64,000 nucleotides of DNA, taken from positions 592,960 to 656,959 of the forward strand of contig NZ_FNPZ01000001.1 of the NCBI RefSeq assembly GCF_900107435.1, read 5' to 3'. The first letter of the stretch is position 1; each line of letters opens with the position of its first letter. This document shows, in pieces, positions 33,218 to 41,244 of the stretch. Made by a program: the position numbers and the translations under genes. Under the pieces are notes generated by a model. That model made no database searches. It saw only the letters and a list, made by a program, of their open reading frames with translations, and was not told where the DNA came from. The stretch comes from Herbiconiux ginsengi (GTDB lineage Bacteria; Actinomycetota; Actinomycetes; Actinomycetales; Microbacteriaceae).

Positions 33218-33387
33218 GCATCAATGCTATGCCTCCACTCCTGCACAATCTCCCCCGCGGGCACGCGGAGTAACAGAGTGCAACACAATTCGTCGGAAGC
33301 CGCGCGGAGGGCGTTGAATCGACGTTGCAATCACAGCCGTCGCCGGCCATCCCTCCGGCGTCACACTCTTCCCGAACGGAGCCACCC
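33218..33387. promoter_or_regulatory. Divergent promoter region of mtnD and the importer operon
   Basis: The 170-bp gap carries an inverted pair TGCAAC (33279-33284) and GTTGCA (33324-33329), each next to AAT or ATC, 39 bp apart. No SAM-riboswitch-like fold was recognised. A shared repressor binding the TGCAAC dyad would be consistent with joint control of both sides; this is inference. Confidence 0.35.
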
Positions 33388-34485
33388 ATGGCCATCTTCC
33401 GCCGAGCCGCCGCCGTCACGGCACTCGCCGCAGCAGGCATCCTCGCCCTGTCGGCCTGCGCTCAGTCCAGCACGTCGTCCGAGGGCGCCGAGAGCACCTC
33501 GACCGCTGTCACCGCCTCCGCCCCGCTGCCGGCGCCCTTCGACGGCGACCCGGTGAAGGTCGCTCTCGTGCGCCAGAGCGGCGCCGGCGACTACTTCGAG
33601 GCGTGGGGGGCCGGAGCCCAGGCCCAGGCGAAGTTCGCCAACATCGAGTTGCAGGTGACGGATGCGCGCAACGACAACGCGAAGCAGGCCAGCGACCTCG
33701 AGCAGGCCATCGCGTCGAAGCCGGATGCGATCATCATCGACCACGGCCAGACCGACACCCTGCAGCCGCTGGTCACGAAGGCCGTCGACGCGGGCATCCC
33801 GGTGATCGTCTACGACCTCGCCCTCACCGACTCCACCGGGGTCATCACGTCGAGCCAGTCCGACGAGTCGATGGCGAGCGGCGTGCTCGACCAGCTGATC
33901 GACGACGTCGGAGACGGCGCGAAGGTCGGCTACGTCTCGGCCGAGGGCTTCGCGGCGCTCGACCGCCGGGCCGTGGTGTGGAACCAGTACGTGAAAGACC
34001 ACAACCTCGACGTGGTGTTCTCGACCGGAAAGGTCAGCGAGTCGACCGCGACCGACAACATCCCGCTCGTCGACGCCGCGCTCAAGCAGAACCCCGACGT
34101 GCAGGCCATCTTCGCGCCCTACGATGAGATCACCAAGGGCACGGTGCAGGCCGTGATCCAGAACAATCTCCAGGACAAGGTGAAGGTGTACGGAATCGAC
34201 ATCTCGAACGCCGACATCGAGGTCATCACCGCCGACGGCAGCCCCTGGGTCGCCACCTCGGCCACCGACCCGGCCGCCGTGGGCGCCGGTGTGGTGCGCG
34301 CCCTGGCCCTGAGCCTCGCCGGCCAGCTCGACGAGACCGACGTGCAGTTCCCGGCGAAGACCATCACGCAGCAGTTCCTGGCCGACAACAAGGCGACGAA
34401 CGTGACCGAACTCCGCGCCGCCGAGCCCACCCTGAAGCTCGACGACGTCGTGGTCGCGGATTGGCTGCCCGCGGTCTCCGAATGA
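33388..34485 (+). CDS. Ribose-type ABC transporter substrate-binding lipoprotein
   Basis: 365 residues with a signal peptide and lipobox LSAC. The mature protein has the periplasmic-binding-protein type 1 fold (VRQSGAGDYFEAWGAGAQAQ; SKPDAIIIDHGQTDTLQP; VKVYGIDISNADIEV). It should deliver a sugar-like ligand to the permease encoded two genes downstream. Because the operon ends in methylthioribose kinase, methylthioribose or a related deoxysugar is the likeliest ligand (inferred). Its stop overlaps the ATPase start (ATGA). Confidence 0.92.
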   Translation: MAIFRRAAAVTALAAAGILALSACAQSSTSSEGAESTSTAVTASAPLPAPFDGDPVKVALVRQSGAGDYFEAWGAGAQAQAKFANIELQVTDARNDNAKQASDLEQAIASKPDAIIIDHGQTDTLQPLVTKAVDAGIPVIVYDLALTDSTGVITSSQSDESMASGVLDQLIDDVGDGAKVGYVSAEGFAALDRRAVVWNQYVKDHNLDVVFSTGKVSESTATDNIPLVDAALKQNPDVQAIFAPYDEITKGTVQAVIQNNLQDKVKVYGIDISNADIEVITADGSPWVATSATDPAAVGAGVVRALALSLAGQLDETDVQFPAKTITQQFLADNKATNVTELRAAEPTLKLDDVVVADWLPAVSE

Positions 34486-36194
34486 CCTCACTTCCCACCA
34501 CTCCGGTCGAGGGGCACGACGTCACCGTCGTGTCCCTCGTCGGCGTCTCGGTGGCCTACGGATCGAACGTGGTGCTGACCGATGTGGGGCTCGACTTCCG
34601 GGCAGGCGAGATCACCGCGCTCCTCGGAGCGAACGGCGCCGGCAAGTCGACACTCATCAAGGCCCTCTCGGGGGCGAACTCGCGGTACAGCGGCGAGATC
34701 CGCATCCGGGGCGAGGCCGTGCACCTCGGTTCGCCCGTGCAAGCGCGGCAGCTCGGCATCTCGGCGGTGCACCAGAAGGTGGCCGACGGCATCGTTCCGG
34801 GGCTGTCGGTGGCCGAGAACCTCACGCTCGACGACCTGGCGCAGGCGTCGCGGCATCCGCTGCGCAACCGCCGGGCGGCACTCGCCGACGCCCGGGCCGC
34901 CCTCGCAACGCTGGGCCTCGACTGGCCGGACGCCGTGCTGTCGCAGGATGCCGCGCGGCTCGCCATCTCCGACGCCCAGCTCCTCGTGCTGGCGCGAGCG
35001 CTCCGCACCACCCCACAGCTGCTCATCCTCGACGAGCCGACCTCGGCGCTCACCGCCGCGGAGGCCGAGCGTCTCTTCGACGTGCTGCGGGCACTGCGGG
35101 CGTCGGGGCTCTCGATCATCTACGTCTCGCACCGCTTCGGCGAGATCGAGGCGCTGGCCGACCGCGTGGTGGTGCTCCGCGACGGCGTCGTGCAGTCGAC
35201 GAGCGAGCGGCCGTTCGAGTGGCACGGCATCCTGCACGACATGCTCGGCCGCGCCACCGCACTCGACCACGATCGCGGCGAGACCCATCGCGGCACGGCC
35301 GAGGCGGCGACGCTCGACGGCGTGCGGTTGTTCCCCGAGTCGGCGCCGGTCGACCTGGCGATCCGCTCGGGCGAAGTGCTCGGCATCCTGGGCTTGATCG
35401 GAGCCGGCAAGACCGAGATCGCCGAATTGCTCGGCGGCCTCGCCACCCCGCTCGCCGGCTCCCTCACCCTGCAGGGCCGGGCCTACGCTCCCCGACGACC
35501 CGGCGACGCGATCGCCGCCAAGGTCGTGCTGGTTCCCGAAGACCGCCAGCGACAGGGCATCCTGCCGGGCTGGTCGGTGCTGCGCAACATCACCTTGCCG
35601 TTCCTGCGCGAGTCGAGCGTGGCCGGGCTCGTGCGGCGACGTTTCGAGCGCTCCCGGGCCGACTCCGTCATCGACACCCTCTCGGTGGTGGCGAGCGGAC
35701 CGGATGCGTCGATCGACGACCTCTCCGGCGGCAACCAGCAGAAGGTGGTGGTGGGCCGCTGGCTCTCCGCCGGGCCCGCGCTCGCCATCCTCGACGAACC
35801 GTTCCGCGGCGTCGACATCGCCGCGCGCCGCGAGATCGGGCAGCGCCTCGCCGCTCTGGCGGCCGATGGCGCCGCAGCCGTCGTGCTCTCCAGCGACGTC
35901 GACGAGATCTTCGAGGTGGCCGACCGCATCGTGGTGCTCGTCGGCGGGCAGATCGAGCTCGACCGCTACGCCGACGAGGTCGACCGTTCGACGGTGATCG
36001 GGGCGTTCCTCGGGCAGTCGCACGGCGCATCCGCCGGAGCGACCGCATCCGCCGGCGCGACCCCATCCGCCGCCGCACCTCTCGCGCCCGCCGCCGCACC
36101 CGCGTCGGCCGCCGCCCCACCGTCAGCGCTCACCGCACCCGCCTCCTCGCACCCCACTCCGGCGCCCGATCCCGAAAGGCCCTCGAATGTCTAG
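34482..36194 (+). CDS. Ribose-type ABC transporter ATPase with two nucleotide-binding domains
   Basis: 570 residues, RbsA-like. The first domain has Walker A GANGAGKST and Walker B LLILDEPTSAL, but its signature is degenerate (ARLAISDAQL). The second has GLIGAGKTE, signature LSGGNQQK and ALAILDEPFRGVDI. The asymmetry is normal for RbsA proteins, although the second Walker A keeps Lys where many have Arg. An unusual Ala/Pro/Ser-rich tail occupies about residues 515-565 with repeated ASAGAT units; it is probably disordered. The start is an ATGA overlap with the binding-protein gene and the end overlaps the permease gene by eight bases. Confidence 0.92.
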   Translation: MTSLPTTPVEGHDVTVVSLVGVSVAYGSNVVLTDVGLDFRAGEITALLGANGAGKSTLIKALSGANSRYSGEIRIRGEAVHLGSPVQARQLGISAVHQKVADGIVPGLSVAENLTLDDLAQASRHPLRNRRAALADARAALATLGLDWPDAVLSQDAARLAISDAQLLVLARALRTTPQLLILDEPTSALTAAEAERLFDVLRALRASGLSIIYVSHRFGEIEALADRVVVLRDGVVQSTSERPFEWHGILHDMLGRATALDHDRGETHRGTAEAATLDGVRLFPESAPVDLAIRSGEVLGILGLIGAGKTEIAELLGGLATPLAGSLTLQGRAYAPRRPGDAIAAKVVLVPEDRQRQGILPGWSVLRNITLPFLRESSVAGLVRRRFERSRADSVIDTLSVVASGPDASIDDLSGGNQQKVVVGRWLSAGPALAILDEPFRGVDIAARREIGQRLAALAADGAAAVVLSSDVDEIFEVADRIVVLVGGQIELDRYADEVDRSTVIGAFLGQSHGASAGATASAGATPSAAAPLAPAAAPASAAAPPSALTAPASSHPTPAPDPERPSNV

Positions 36195-37239
36195 CCCCAG
36201 CGTGGTCTCCACGAAACCCTCGACGGGCGAGCGCGCGGCCGCGTTCGTCGTGAAATGGGGCTTCGTGGCGGTGACGGTCGCCCTCATCCTGTTCTTCGTG
36301 ATCACGGAGCCGAGCTTCCGCACGGTGGACAACATCTTCGGCATGCTGAAGTTCATCGCGCCCACCGCCATCGCGGGCCTCGGCGTGATGCTCGCGATGA
36401 CGGTCGGCGGCATCGACCTGTCGGTGGGCGCCTCAGCGGGCTTCGCCGTGTCGATCGCGGCCTGGACCATGGTGATCGCCAACCAGGTGGGTGGCGTCGC
36501 GGTGTCGGTGGTGCTGGTGTGCGGGCTGCTGATCGGTGCGCTCAACGCGTTCCTCATCGTGGTGGCCCGCATCCCCGACCTGCTCGCCACACTCACCACG
36601 ATGTTCGTGATCGTGGGCCTCAAGCTGATCATCGTCGACGGCAAGTCGATCTCGTCGCAGATGACGCTTTCGAACGGCACCACGGCGCCCGGCAAGTTCA
36701 CGGCCGACTTCCTCTGGCTCGATCGCGGGAGCGTGGGGCCGATTCCGGTTCCCGTCATCATCTTCCTCGTCGTCACCGTGCTGCTCTGGTTCCTGCTCGA
36801 GCGCACGCGCTGGGGGCGGGCGCTGTTCGCCGTGGGCACGAACTCCGAGGCGGCTCGGCTCTCGGGCATCCGGGTGCAGTGGTATCGCACCGCCGCCTAC
36901 ATGGGGTGTGGGCTGCTTGCATCCGTCGCCGGCCTGCTGCTGGCCGCGCGCATCGGGCAGGGCGACGTGAGCGCCGGCAACTCGCTGCTGCTGGATGCCG
37001 TGGCGGTCGCCCTGGTGGGCGTGTCGGTGCTCGGCATCGGACGCCCGAACGCCTGGGGCACGGCGCTCGGGGCGGTGCTCATCGCCGTGATGGTGACCGG
37101 GTTCACGATGCTCGGACTGCCCTACTACGCGCAAGACTTCGGCAAGGGCATCGTGCTGCTGGTGGCCCTGCTGTTCAGCTTCACCTTCTCGCGTCGCCGC
37201 ACCGTGGTGACCGCCGGATCGACGACCTCGAGCTCCTGA
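36187..37239 (+). CDS. Ribose-type ABC transporter permease
   Basis: 350-residue RbsC-family membrane protein with the hallmark GGIDLSVGASAGFAVS at about residues 77-92 and ARIPDLLATLTTMFVIVGL as the following helix pair. About ten hydrophobic segments. It pairs with the ATPase just upstream, overlapping it by eight bases, and its stop overlaps the mtnK start (TGATG). Confidence 0.92.
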   Translation: MSSPSVVSTKPSTGERAAAFVVKWGFVAVTVALILFFVITEPSFRTVDNIFGMLKFIAPTAIAGLGVMLAMTVGGIDLSVGASAGFAVSIAAWTMVIANQVGGVAVSVVLVCGLLIGALNAFLIVVARIPDLLATLTTMFVIVGLKLIIVDGKSISSQMTLSNGTTAPGKFTADFLWLDRGSVGPIPVPVIIFLVVTVLLWFLLERTRWGRALFAVGTNSEAARLSGIRVQWYRTAAYMGCGLLASVAGLLLAARIGQGDVSAGNSLLLDAVAVALVGVSVLGIGRPNAWGTALGAVLIAVMVTGFTMLGLPYYAQDFGKGIVLLVALLFSFTFSRRRTVVTAGSTTSSS

Positions 37240-38567
37240 TGACCGACTTCTCGCAACTCCGCTCCGACTCGGTGGCCGCTTACCTGGCGTCGCGATCGGC
37301 CCTCGCCGACCGCATCGACGCGGCGCGCGTCGCGTCCGTCCGCGAGGTGGGCGACGGCAACCTGAACCTGGTGTTCATCGTGCACGACGCATCCGGAGCA
37401 TCGCTCGTGCTGAAGCAGTCGCTGCCGCACGTGCGCACCGATCCCTCGTGGCCGATGACACGGGAACGTTCGGCGCGCGAGGCCACGGTGCTCTCGTGGC
37501 ACGTTCGGGCGGATGCCCAGCACGTGCCGGCGTTCTACGACTTCGACGCCGAGAACTACGTTCTGGCGATCGAGAACCTCTCCGACCACCGGGTGTGGCG
37601 CAACGAGCTGAACGAGGGGCGGGTGCACGCCTACGCCGCCGACGAGCTCGGCCGGTACATCGCGCGCACGGCGTTCGCCACCTCGCCGCTCGGGTTGGAT
37701 GCGCTGGAGCACAAGCGACTGATCGCACGGGCGATCAACCCGGAACTCGGGCAGATCACCGAAGACCTCGTATTCACCGAGCCCTACATCGAGCACCCGC
37801 ACAACGCGGTGCTCCGGGCGAACGCCGCCGACCTGGCCGAGCTGCGGGCGGATGCGGCGCTCGTGCGGGAGATGGGCCTGGCGAAGTACCGTTTCATGAC
37901 GGCCACCCAGTCCCTCATCCACGGCGACCTGCACACGGGCTCGGTCTTCGTGCGCCCCGCGTCCGCGTCCGACGATGCGGATGCTTCGGGCGACCACGTC
38001 GAGGTCGATCCGCACGAATTCGCGAAAACGGATGCCGCGGGAAGCGCCGCAACGCGCGGATCAGCGACCGCCGCACCCCCCGAGGCGTCGGTTCGGGCCT
38101 TCGACAGCGAGTTCGGGTTCGTCGGGCCGACGGGGTTCGATCTCGGGGCGCTCTGGGGCAACTTCATCCTCGCTGCGGCGCGGGCGGAAGCGCTCGGCGA
38201 GCCAGACCGCGCCGAGTTGATCCTCACCCTCCCGGGGCGTCTCTGGACGAGTTTCGAAACCGAATTGCGGTCCCTCTGGCCCGCCAGGATCGATCCCCGC
38301 GTCTGGGGAGACGAGGTGCTCGACGAGCTGCTCGCCGGCATCCGCGACGACGCGGCGATCTTCGCGGCCGCCAAGGCGATCCGGCGCATCGTCGGCTTCG
38401 CGAAGGCGAGCGACATCGAGTCGCTGCCCCCCGCCCAGCGCGAGGGAGCGGCCCGTGGAGTGCTGCGAGCAGGCCGCGCCCTGGCGCTGACCCGCCACGG
38501 CATCGCCGACGTCGACGCCCTGGCGGCCGAGTCCCTCATCACCCTCCGCGCCGCCGCCACCCCCTGA
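37239..38567 (+). CDS. mtnK: S-methyl-5-thioribose kinase, copy 1, with an extra loop
   Basis: 442 residues. It phosphorylates methylthioribose (or a related 5-deoxypentose) at C1 with ATP. The aminoglycoside-kinase-like fold shows REVGDGNLNLVF as the nucleotide loop, the catalytic HGDLHTGS at 228-235 and the metal loop FDSEF at 288-292. Between these last two, residues 240-285 are an Ala/Asp/Ser-rich insertion that the second MtnK in this window lacks. FDSEF replaces the usual FDPEF. Last gene of the importer operon, with one-base stop/start overlap, so uptake and phosphorylation are coupled. Confidence 0.88.
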   Translation: MTDFSQLRSDSVAAYLASRSALADRIDAARVASVREVGDGNLNLVFIVHDASGASLVLKQSLPHVRTDPSWPMTRERSAREATVLSWHVRADAQHVPAFYDFDAENYVLAIENLSDHRVWRNELNEGRVHAYAADELGRYIARTAFATSPLGLDALEHKRLIARAINPELGQITEDLVFTEPYIEHPHNAVLRANAADLAELRADAALVREMGLAKYRFMTATQSLIHGDLHTGSVFVRPASASDDADASGDHVEVDPHEFAKTDAAGSAATRGSATAAPPEASVRAFDSEFGFVGPTGFDLGALWGNFILAAARAEALGEPDRAELILTLPGRLWTSFETELRSLWPARIDPRVWGDEVLDELLAGIRDDAAIFAAAKAIRRIVGFAKASDIESLPPAQREGAARGVLRAGRALALTRHGIADVDALAAESLITLRAAATP

Positions 38568-38628
38568 CCCCCGTGCGCGTACCCACCCCTCCCCACCCGC
38601 AGCCATAGCGGCCCCTCCCCCAAGCACA

Positions 38629-38704
38629 GCCGTCGTGGATCGCTCGGATGGCTCCGGTGTGGCGGGCGTCTACGGGCAGAGCCGTCCGAGCGATCCACCA
38701 CGGC
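38629..38704 (+). terminator. Long hairpin after the importer-mtnK operon
   Basis: Arms 38629-38654 and 38679-38704 are complementary at about 24 of 26 positions, with a 24-base loop. The position, 62 bp after the mtnK stop, fits a terminator. No U-tract. Confidence 0.7.
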
Positions 38705-38780
38705 GTCCCCCTCTCCCACGTGGCACACGATATGCCCACTCAGCACTTGCTGGCCCGTTTCTGCCAGGCGGGCGCGGCGA

Positions 38781-38830
38781 CTCGTCCCAAACCGGGCAAA
38801 AAGGTGCGATTTGGCCCAGTTTGGGACGAG
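38781..38830 (+). terminator. Second hairpin before the aminotransferase gene
   Basis: CTCGTCCCAAAC (38781-38792) pairs perfectly with GTTTGGGACGAG (38819-38830), and GGGC/GCCC pair inside. It lies 70 bp before the aminotransferase start, so it could be a second terminator or a leader structure of that gene. Confidence 0.6.
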
Positions 38831-38899
38831 TGGGGCGCGGAGCGTGCCCGAGCGAGCGAGTTCGGGGAGACTGGTGGGGCACGCGATGGAGGTCGGCAG

Positions 38900-39895
38900 A
38901 TGGTGGACGTGGCAGGCGAACGGATGGGCGACCTGGTCGTGTTCCTCGAGGAGGGCACGGCCGCCGCGGGCGTGGATGCCACGCCGGGCGCGACGGTGGA
39001 CGCTCGCGCGACGGTGGAGGCGGGCATCACGGGCGCTGCCGGAGACACGGGCAGTCCGACCCACCGGCGTCGGGCTGTGCCACTCGCCGAGGCGCAGATC
39101 AACGTCGCCGACCTCGCGCTGACCCGCGGTGACGGGATCTTCGAATCGATCGGTGTGATCGACGGCCGGTTCATCGAGCTCGATCGGCACCTCGCCCGCC
39201 TCGAGCACTCCGCGGCTCTGCTCGACCTGCCGCGACCCGACGCCGCCGCCTTCGCCGCGGCCGCCCGACGCGGCGTCGAGGCGCACACGAGGGAGCCGGA
39301 GCTGCTGGTCAAGCTCTTCTACAGCCGCGGCATCGAAGGCGCCGACACCCCGAGCGGCTGGATCGAAGTGCTCACGGGCGACGACCATCGGGCGGCCCGC
39401 AGCACGGGCATCCGCGTCGTCACCCTCGACCGCGGCTACCGGCATGACATCGCCCAGACCGCGCCGTGGCTTCTGCAGGGCGCCAAGACGCTCTCCTACG
39501 CGCTCAACAAGGCCGCCCTCCGCGAGGCGGCCCGGCGCGGCGCCGACGACGTGATCTTCGTGAGCACCGACGACGTGGTGCTCGAGGGCCCCACCTCGAA
39601 CGTGCTGCTGCGACACGGCGATCTGTTCCGCACTCCGCGAACGGACCTCGGCATCCTGGCCGGCACCACGCAGGCCGCGGTGTTCGAGACACTCGCGGCC
39701 CGCGGGTTCGAGACGCTGGAGGCCGCGCTCTCGGTGGCCGATCTCGTCTCGGCCGACGCGGTGTGGCTGCTCTCCAGCGGCCGCCTCGTGGCGCCGGTTC
39801 GAGAACTCGACGGGCAGAGCATCCCGGTCGACCGCGAACTCACGGGGAGCCTGCTCGCCGAGACCTTCGGCGTGCCGCCGGTTCCCCTCCCCTGA
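38900..39895 (+). CDS. Class IV aminotransferase / aminodeoxychorismate-lyase-like PLP enzyme
   Basis: 331 residues. The PLP lysine is in GAKTLSYALNKAAL, and the cofactor-phosphate region EGPTSNVLLR follows, the fold-type IV signature shared by PabC, branched-chain and D-amino-acid aminotransferases. The opening TRGDGIFESIGVIDGR matches PabC-like members. An N-terminal stretch of about 60 residues (Ala/Thr-rich) precedes the core. GGAGG seven bases before ATG 38900 fixes the start. Aminodeoxychorismate lyase is the usual call; because it sits between methionine-salvage operons, transamination of 2-keto-4-methylthiobutyrate is an alternative (inference). Confidence 0.82.
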   Translation: MVDVAGERMGDLVVFLEEGTAAAGVDATPGATVDARATVEAGITGAAGDTGSPTHRRRAVPLAEAQINVADLALTRGDGIFESIGVIDGRFIELDRHLARLEHSAALLDLPRPDAAAFAAAARRGVEAHTREPELLVKLFYSRGIEGADTPSGWIEVLTGDDHRAARSTGIRVVTLDRGYRHDIAQTAPWLLQGAKTLSYALNKAALREAARRGADDVIFVSTDDVVLEGPTSNVLLRHGDLFRTPRTDLGILAGTTQAAVFETLAARGFETLEAALSVADLVSADAVWLLSSGRLVAPVRELDGQSIPVDRELTGSLLAETFGVPPVPLP

Positions 39896-39928
39896 CCACC
39901 GCGCATTCCTGACGACGAGGAGCCGACC

Positions 39929-41242
39929 GTGAGCGACCACTCCCCCGCGCATCCCTCCGCCCGCGACGGCGACCCGAGCGGAGGAACCGGTCGCCCCGCC
40001 GGCACCGTGCTGGGCAGCCGCCTCAGGAGGATGACGGGCCGCGACCCGAACGAGCGGCACCGCGCCGCCACACCCCTCGAGCTGCTCTTCGATCTGGCCT
40101 TCGTGGTGGCCTTCAGTCAGGCCGGCGGCCAGCTCTCGCACTATCTCGCCGACGCCCGGTTCGGGCCGGCGATCGGCGGCTTCGCCTTCTCGATGTTCGC
40201 GATCTGCTGGGCCTGGATCAACTTCTCCTGGTTCGCCTCCGCCTACGACACCGACGACTGGTTCTACCGCATCACCACGATGGTGCAGATGATCGGTGTC
40301 GTGATCGTGGCGCTCGGCATCCCGCCGCTGTTCCACTCGCTGGCCGAGGGGCACTACATCGACAATTCGATCCTGGTCGCCGGCTACGTGGTGATGCGCG
40401 TCGCGATGGTGGCGCAGTGGTTGAGGGCGGCGCGGCAGGATCCGAGCCGGCGACGCACGGCGCTCACCTATGCCCTGTTCATCACGATCGCGCAGATCGG
40501 CTGGGTCGGGACGGCCATCGCGCACTTGACCATCGCCGTCGCCGTGCCGCTGTCGCTGCTGCTCTTCGCGGTCGAGGTCGTAGGACCCTACATCGCCGAA
40601 CGACGCAGCGGCACGGATGGCACCCCCTGGCACGCCCATCACATCGCCGAGCGCTACGGCCTGCTCACGATCATCGCCCTCGGCGAGGGCGTGTTCGGCA
40701 CGGTGACGGCGGTGTCGGCGGTGGTGGAGGAGCACGACTGGACCACCGAGGCGGCGCTGCTGGTGGTGGCGGGCATCGGACTCACCTTCGGACTGTGGTG
40801 GTCGTACTTCCTGGTGCCCGCGGGCCCGATCCTGGAGCGCTATCGCCGGAAGTCGTTCGTCTGGGGATACGGACACATGCTCGTCTACGCCTCGATCGCC
40901 GCCACCGGCGCCGGGCTGCACGTCGCCGCCTACGTCATCGAGGGCGAGGCGCACATCGGCACCGTGGGCGCGGTGCTCGCCGTGGCCATCCCGGTGCTGG
41001 TGCTGTGCCTGTCGATCTTCGCGCTCTACGACTACCTGGTGGAGCAGATCGATCCGTTCCACTTCTGGTTGATGGCCGGAACGGCGGCGCTGCTCGTTCT
41101 CGCCGTGCTGGCCGCCGTGTGGGGAGCGTCGCTCGGGGTGTGCCTCGTGCTGATCACGCTGTCACCGTTCGTCGTGGTGGTCGGCTACGAGACCGTGGGT
41201 CGCGAGCACGAGGCAGAGGTGCTGGCGCGCCGCCTGGCGTGA
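39929..41242 (+). CDS. Low-temperature-requirement protein A (LtrA) family membrane protein
   Basis: 437 residues with about 12 transmembrane segments. The LtrA opening TPLELLFDLAFVVAFSQAGGQLS and the FSMFAICWAWINFSWFASAYDTDDW block are diagnostic. A second family block is WHAHHIAERYGLLTIIALGEGVFG. The family was named from a cold-sensitive Listeria mutant; its biochemical function is unknown. The GTG start at 39929 has GAGGAG upstream. It converges on the carboxylesterase gene with a 2-bp gap. Confidence 0.9.
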   Translation: MSDHSPAHPSARDGDPSGGTGRPAGTVLGSRLRRMTGRDPNERHRAATPLELLFDLAFVVAFSQAGGQLSHYLADARFGPAIGGFAFSMFAICWAWINFSWFASAYDTDDWFYRITTMVQMIGVVIVALGIPPLFHSLAEGHYIDNSILVAGYVVMRVAMVAQWLRAARQDPSRRRTALTYALFITIAQIGWVGTAIAHLTIAVAVPLSLLLFAVEVVGPYIAERRSGTDGTPWHAHHIAERYGLLTIIALGEGVFGTVTAVSAVVEEHDWTTEAALLVVAGIGLTFGLWWSYFLVPAGPILERYRRKSFVWGYGHMLVYASIAATGAGLHVAAYVIEGEAHIGTVGAVLAVAIPVLVLCLSIFALYDYLVEQIDPFHFWLMAGTAALLVLAVLAAVWGASLGVCLVLITLSPFVVVVGYETVGREHEAEVLARRLA

Positions 41243-41244
41243 GG

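Larger units (their letters stand above)
38568..38899. other. 332-bp gap holding two large hairpins
   Basis: It contains two separate long hairpins (38629-38704 and 38781-38830). The ribosome-binding site GGAGG of the aminotransferase lies at 38888-38892. No protein-coding signal is convincing. Confidence 0.6.

Noticed and set aside
33218-33387. SAM-type riboswitch before the methionine-salvage genes
   Set aside because: No conserved SAM-riboswitch core or multi-stem fold could be recognised; only a TGCAAC dyad is present.
37784-41062. A frame of over 1,000 codons on the minus strand opposite mtnK, the aminotransferase and LtrA
   Set aside because: Composition is low-complexity and charged, and three well-supported genes lie on the other strand.
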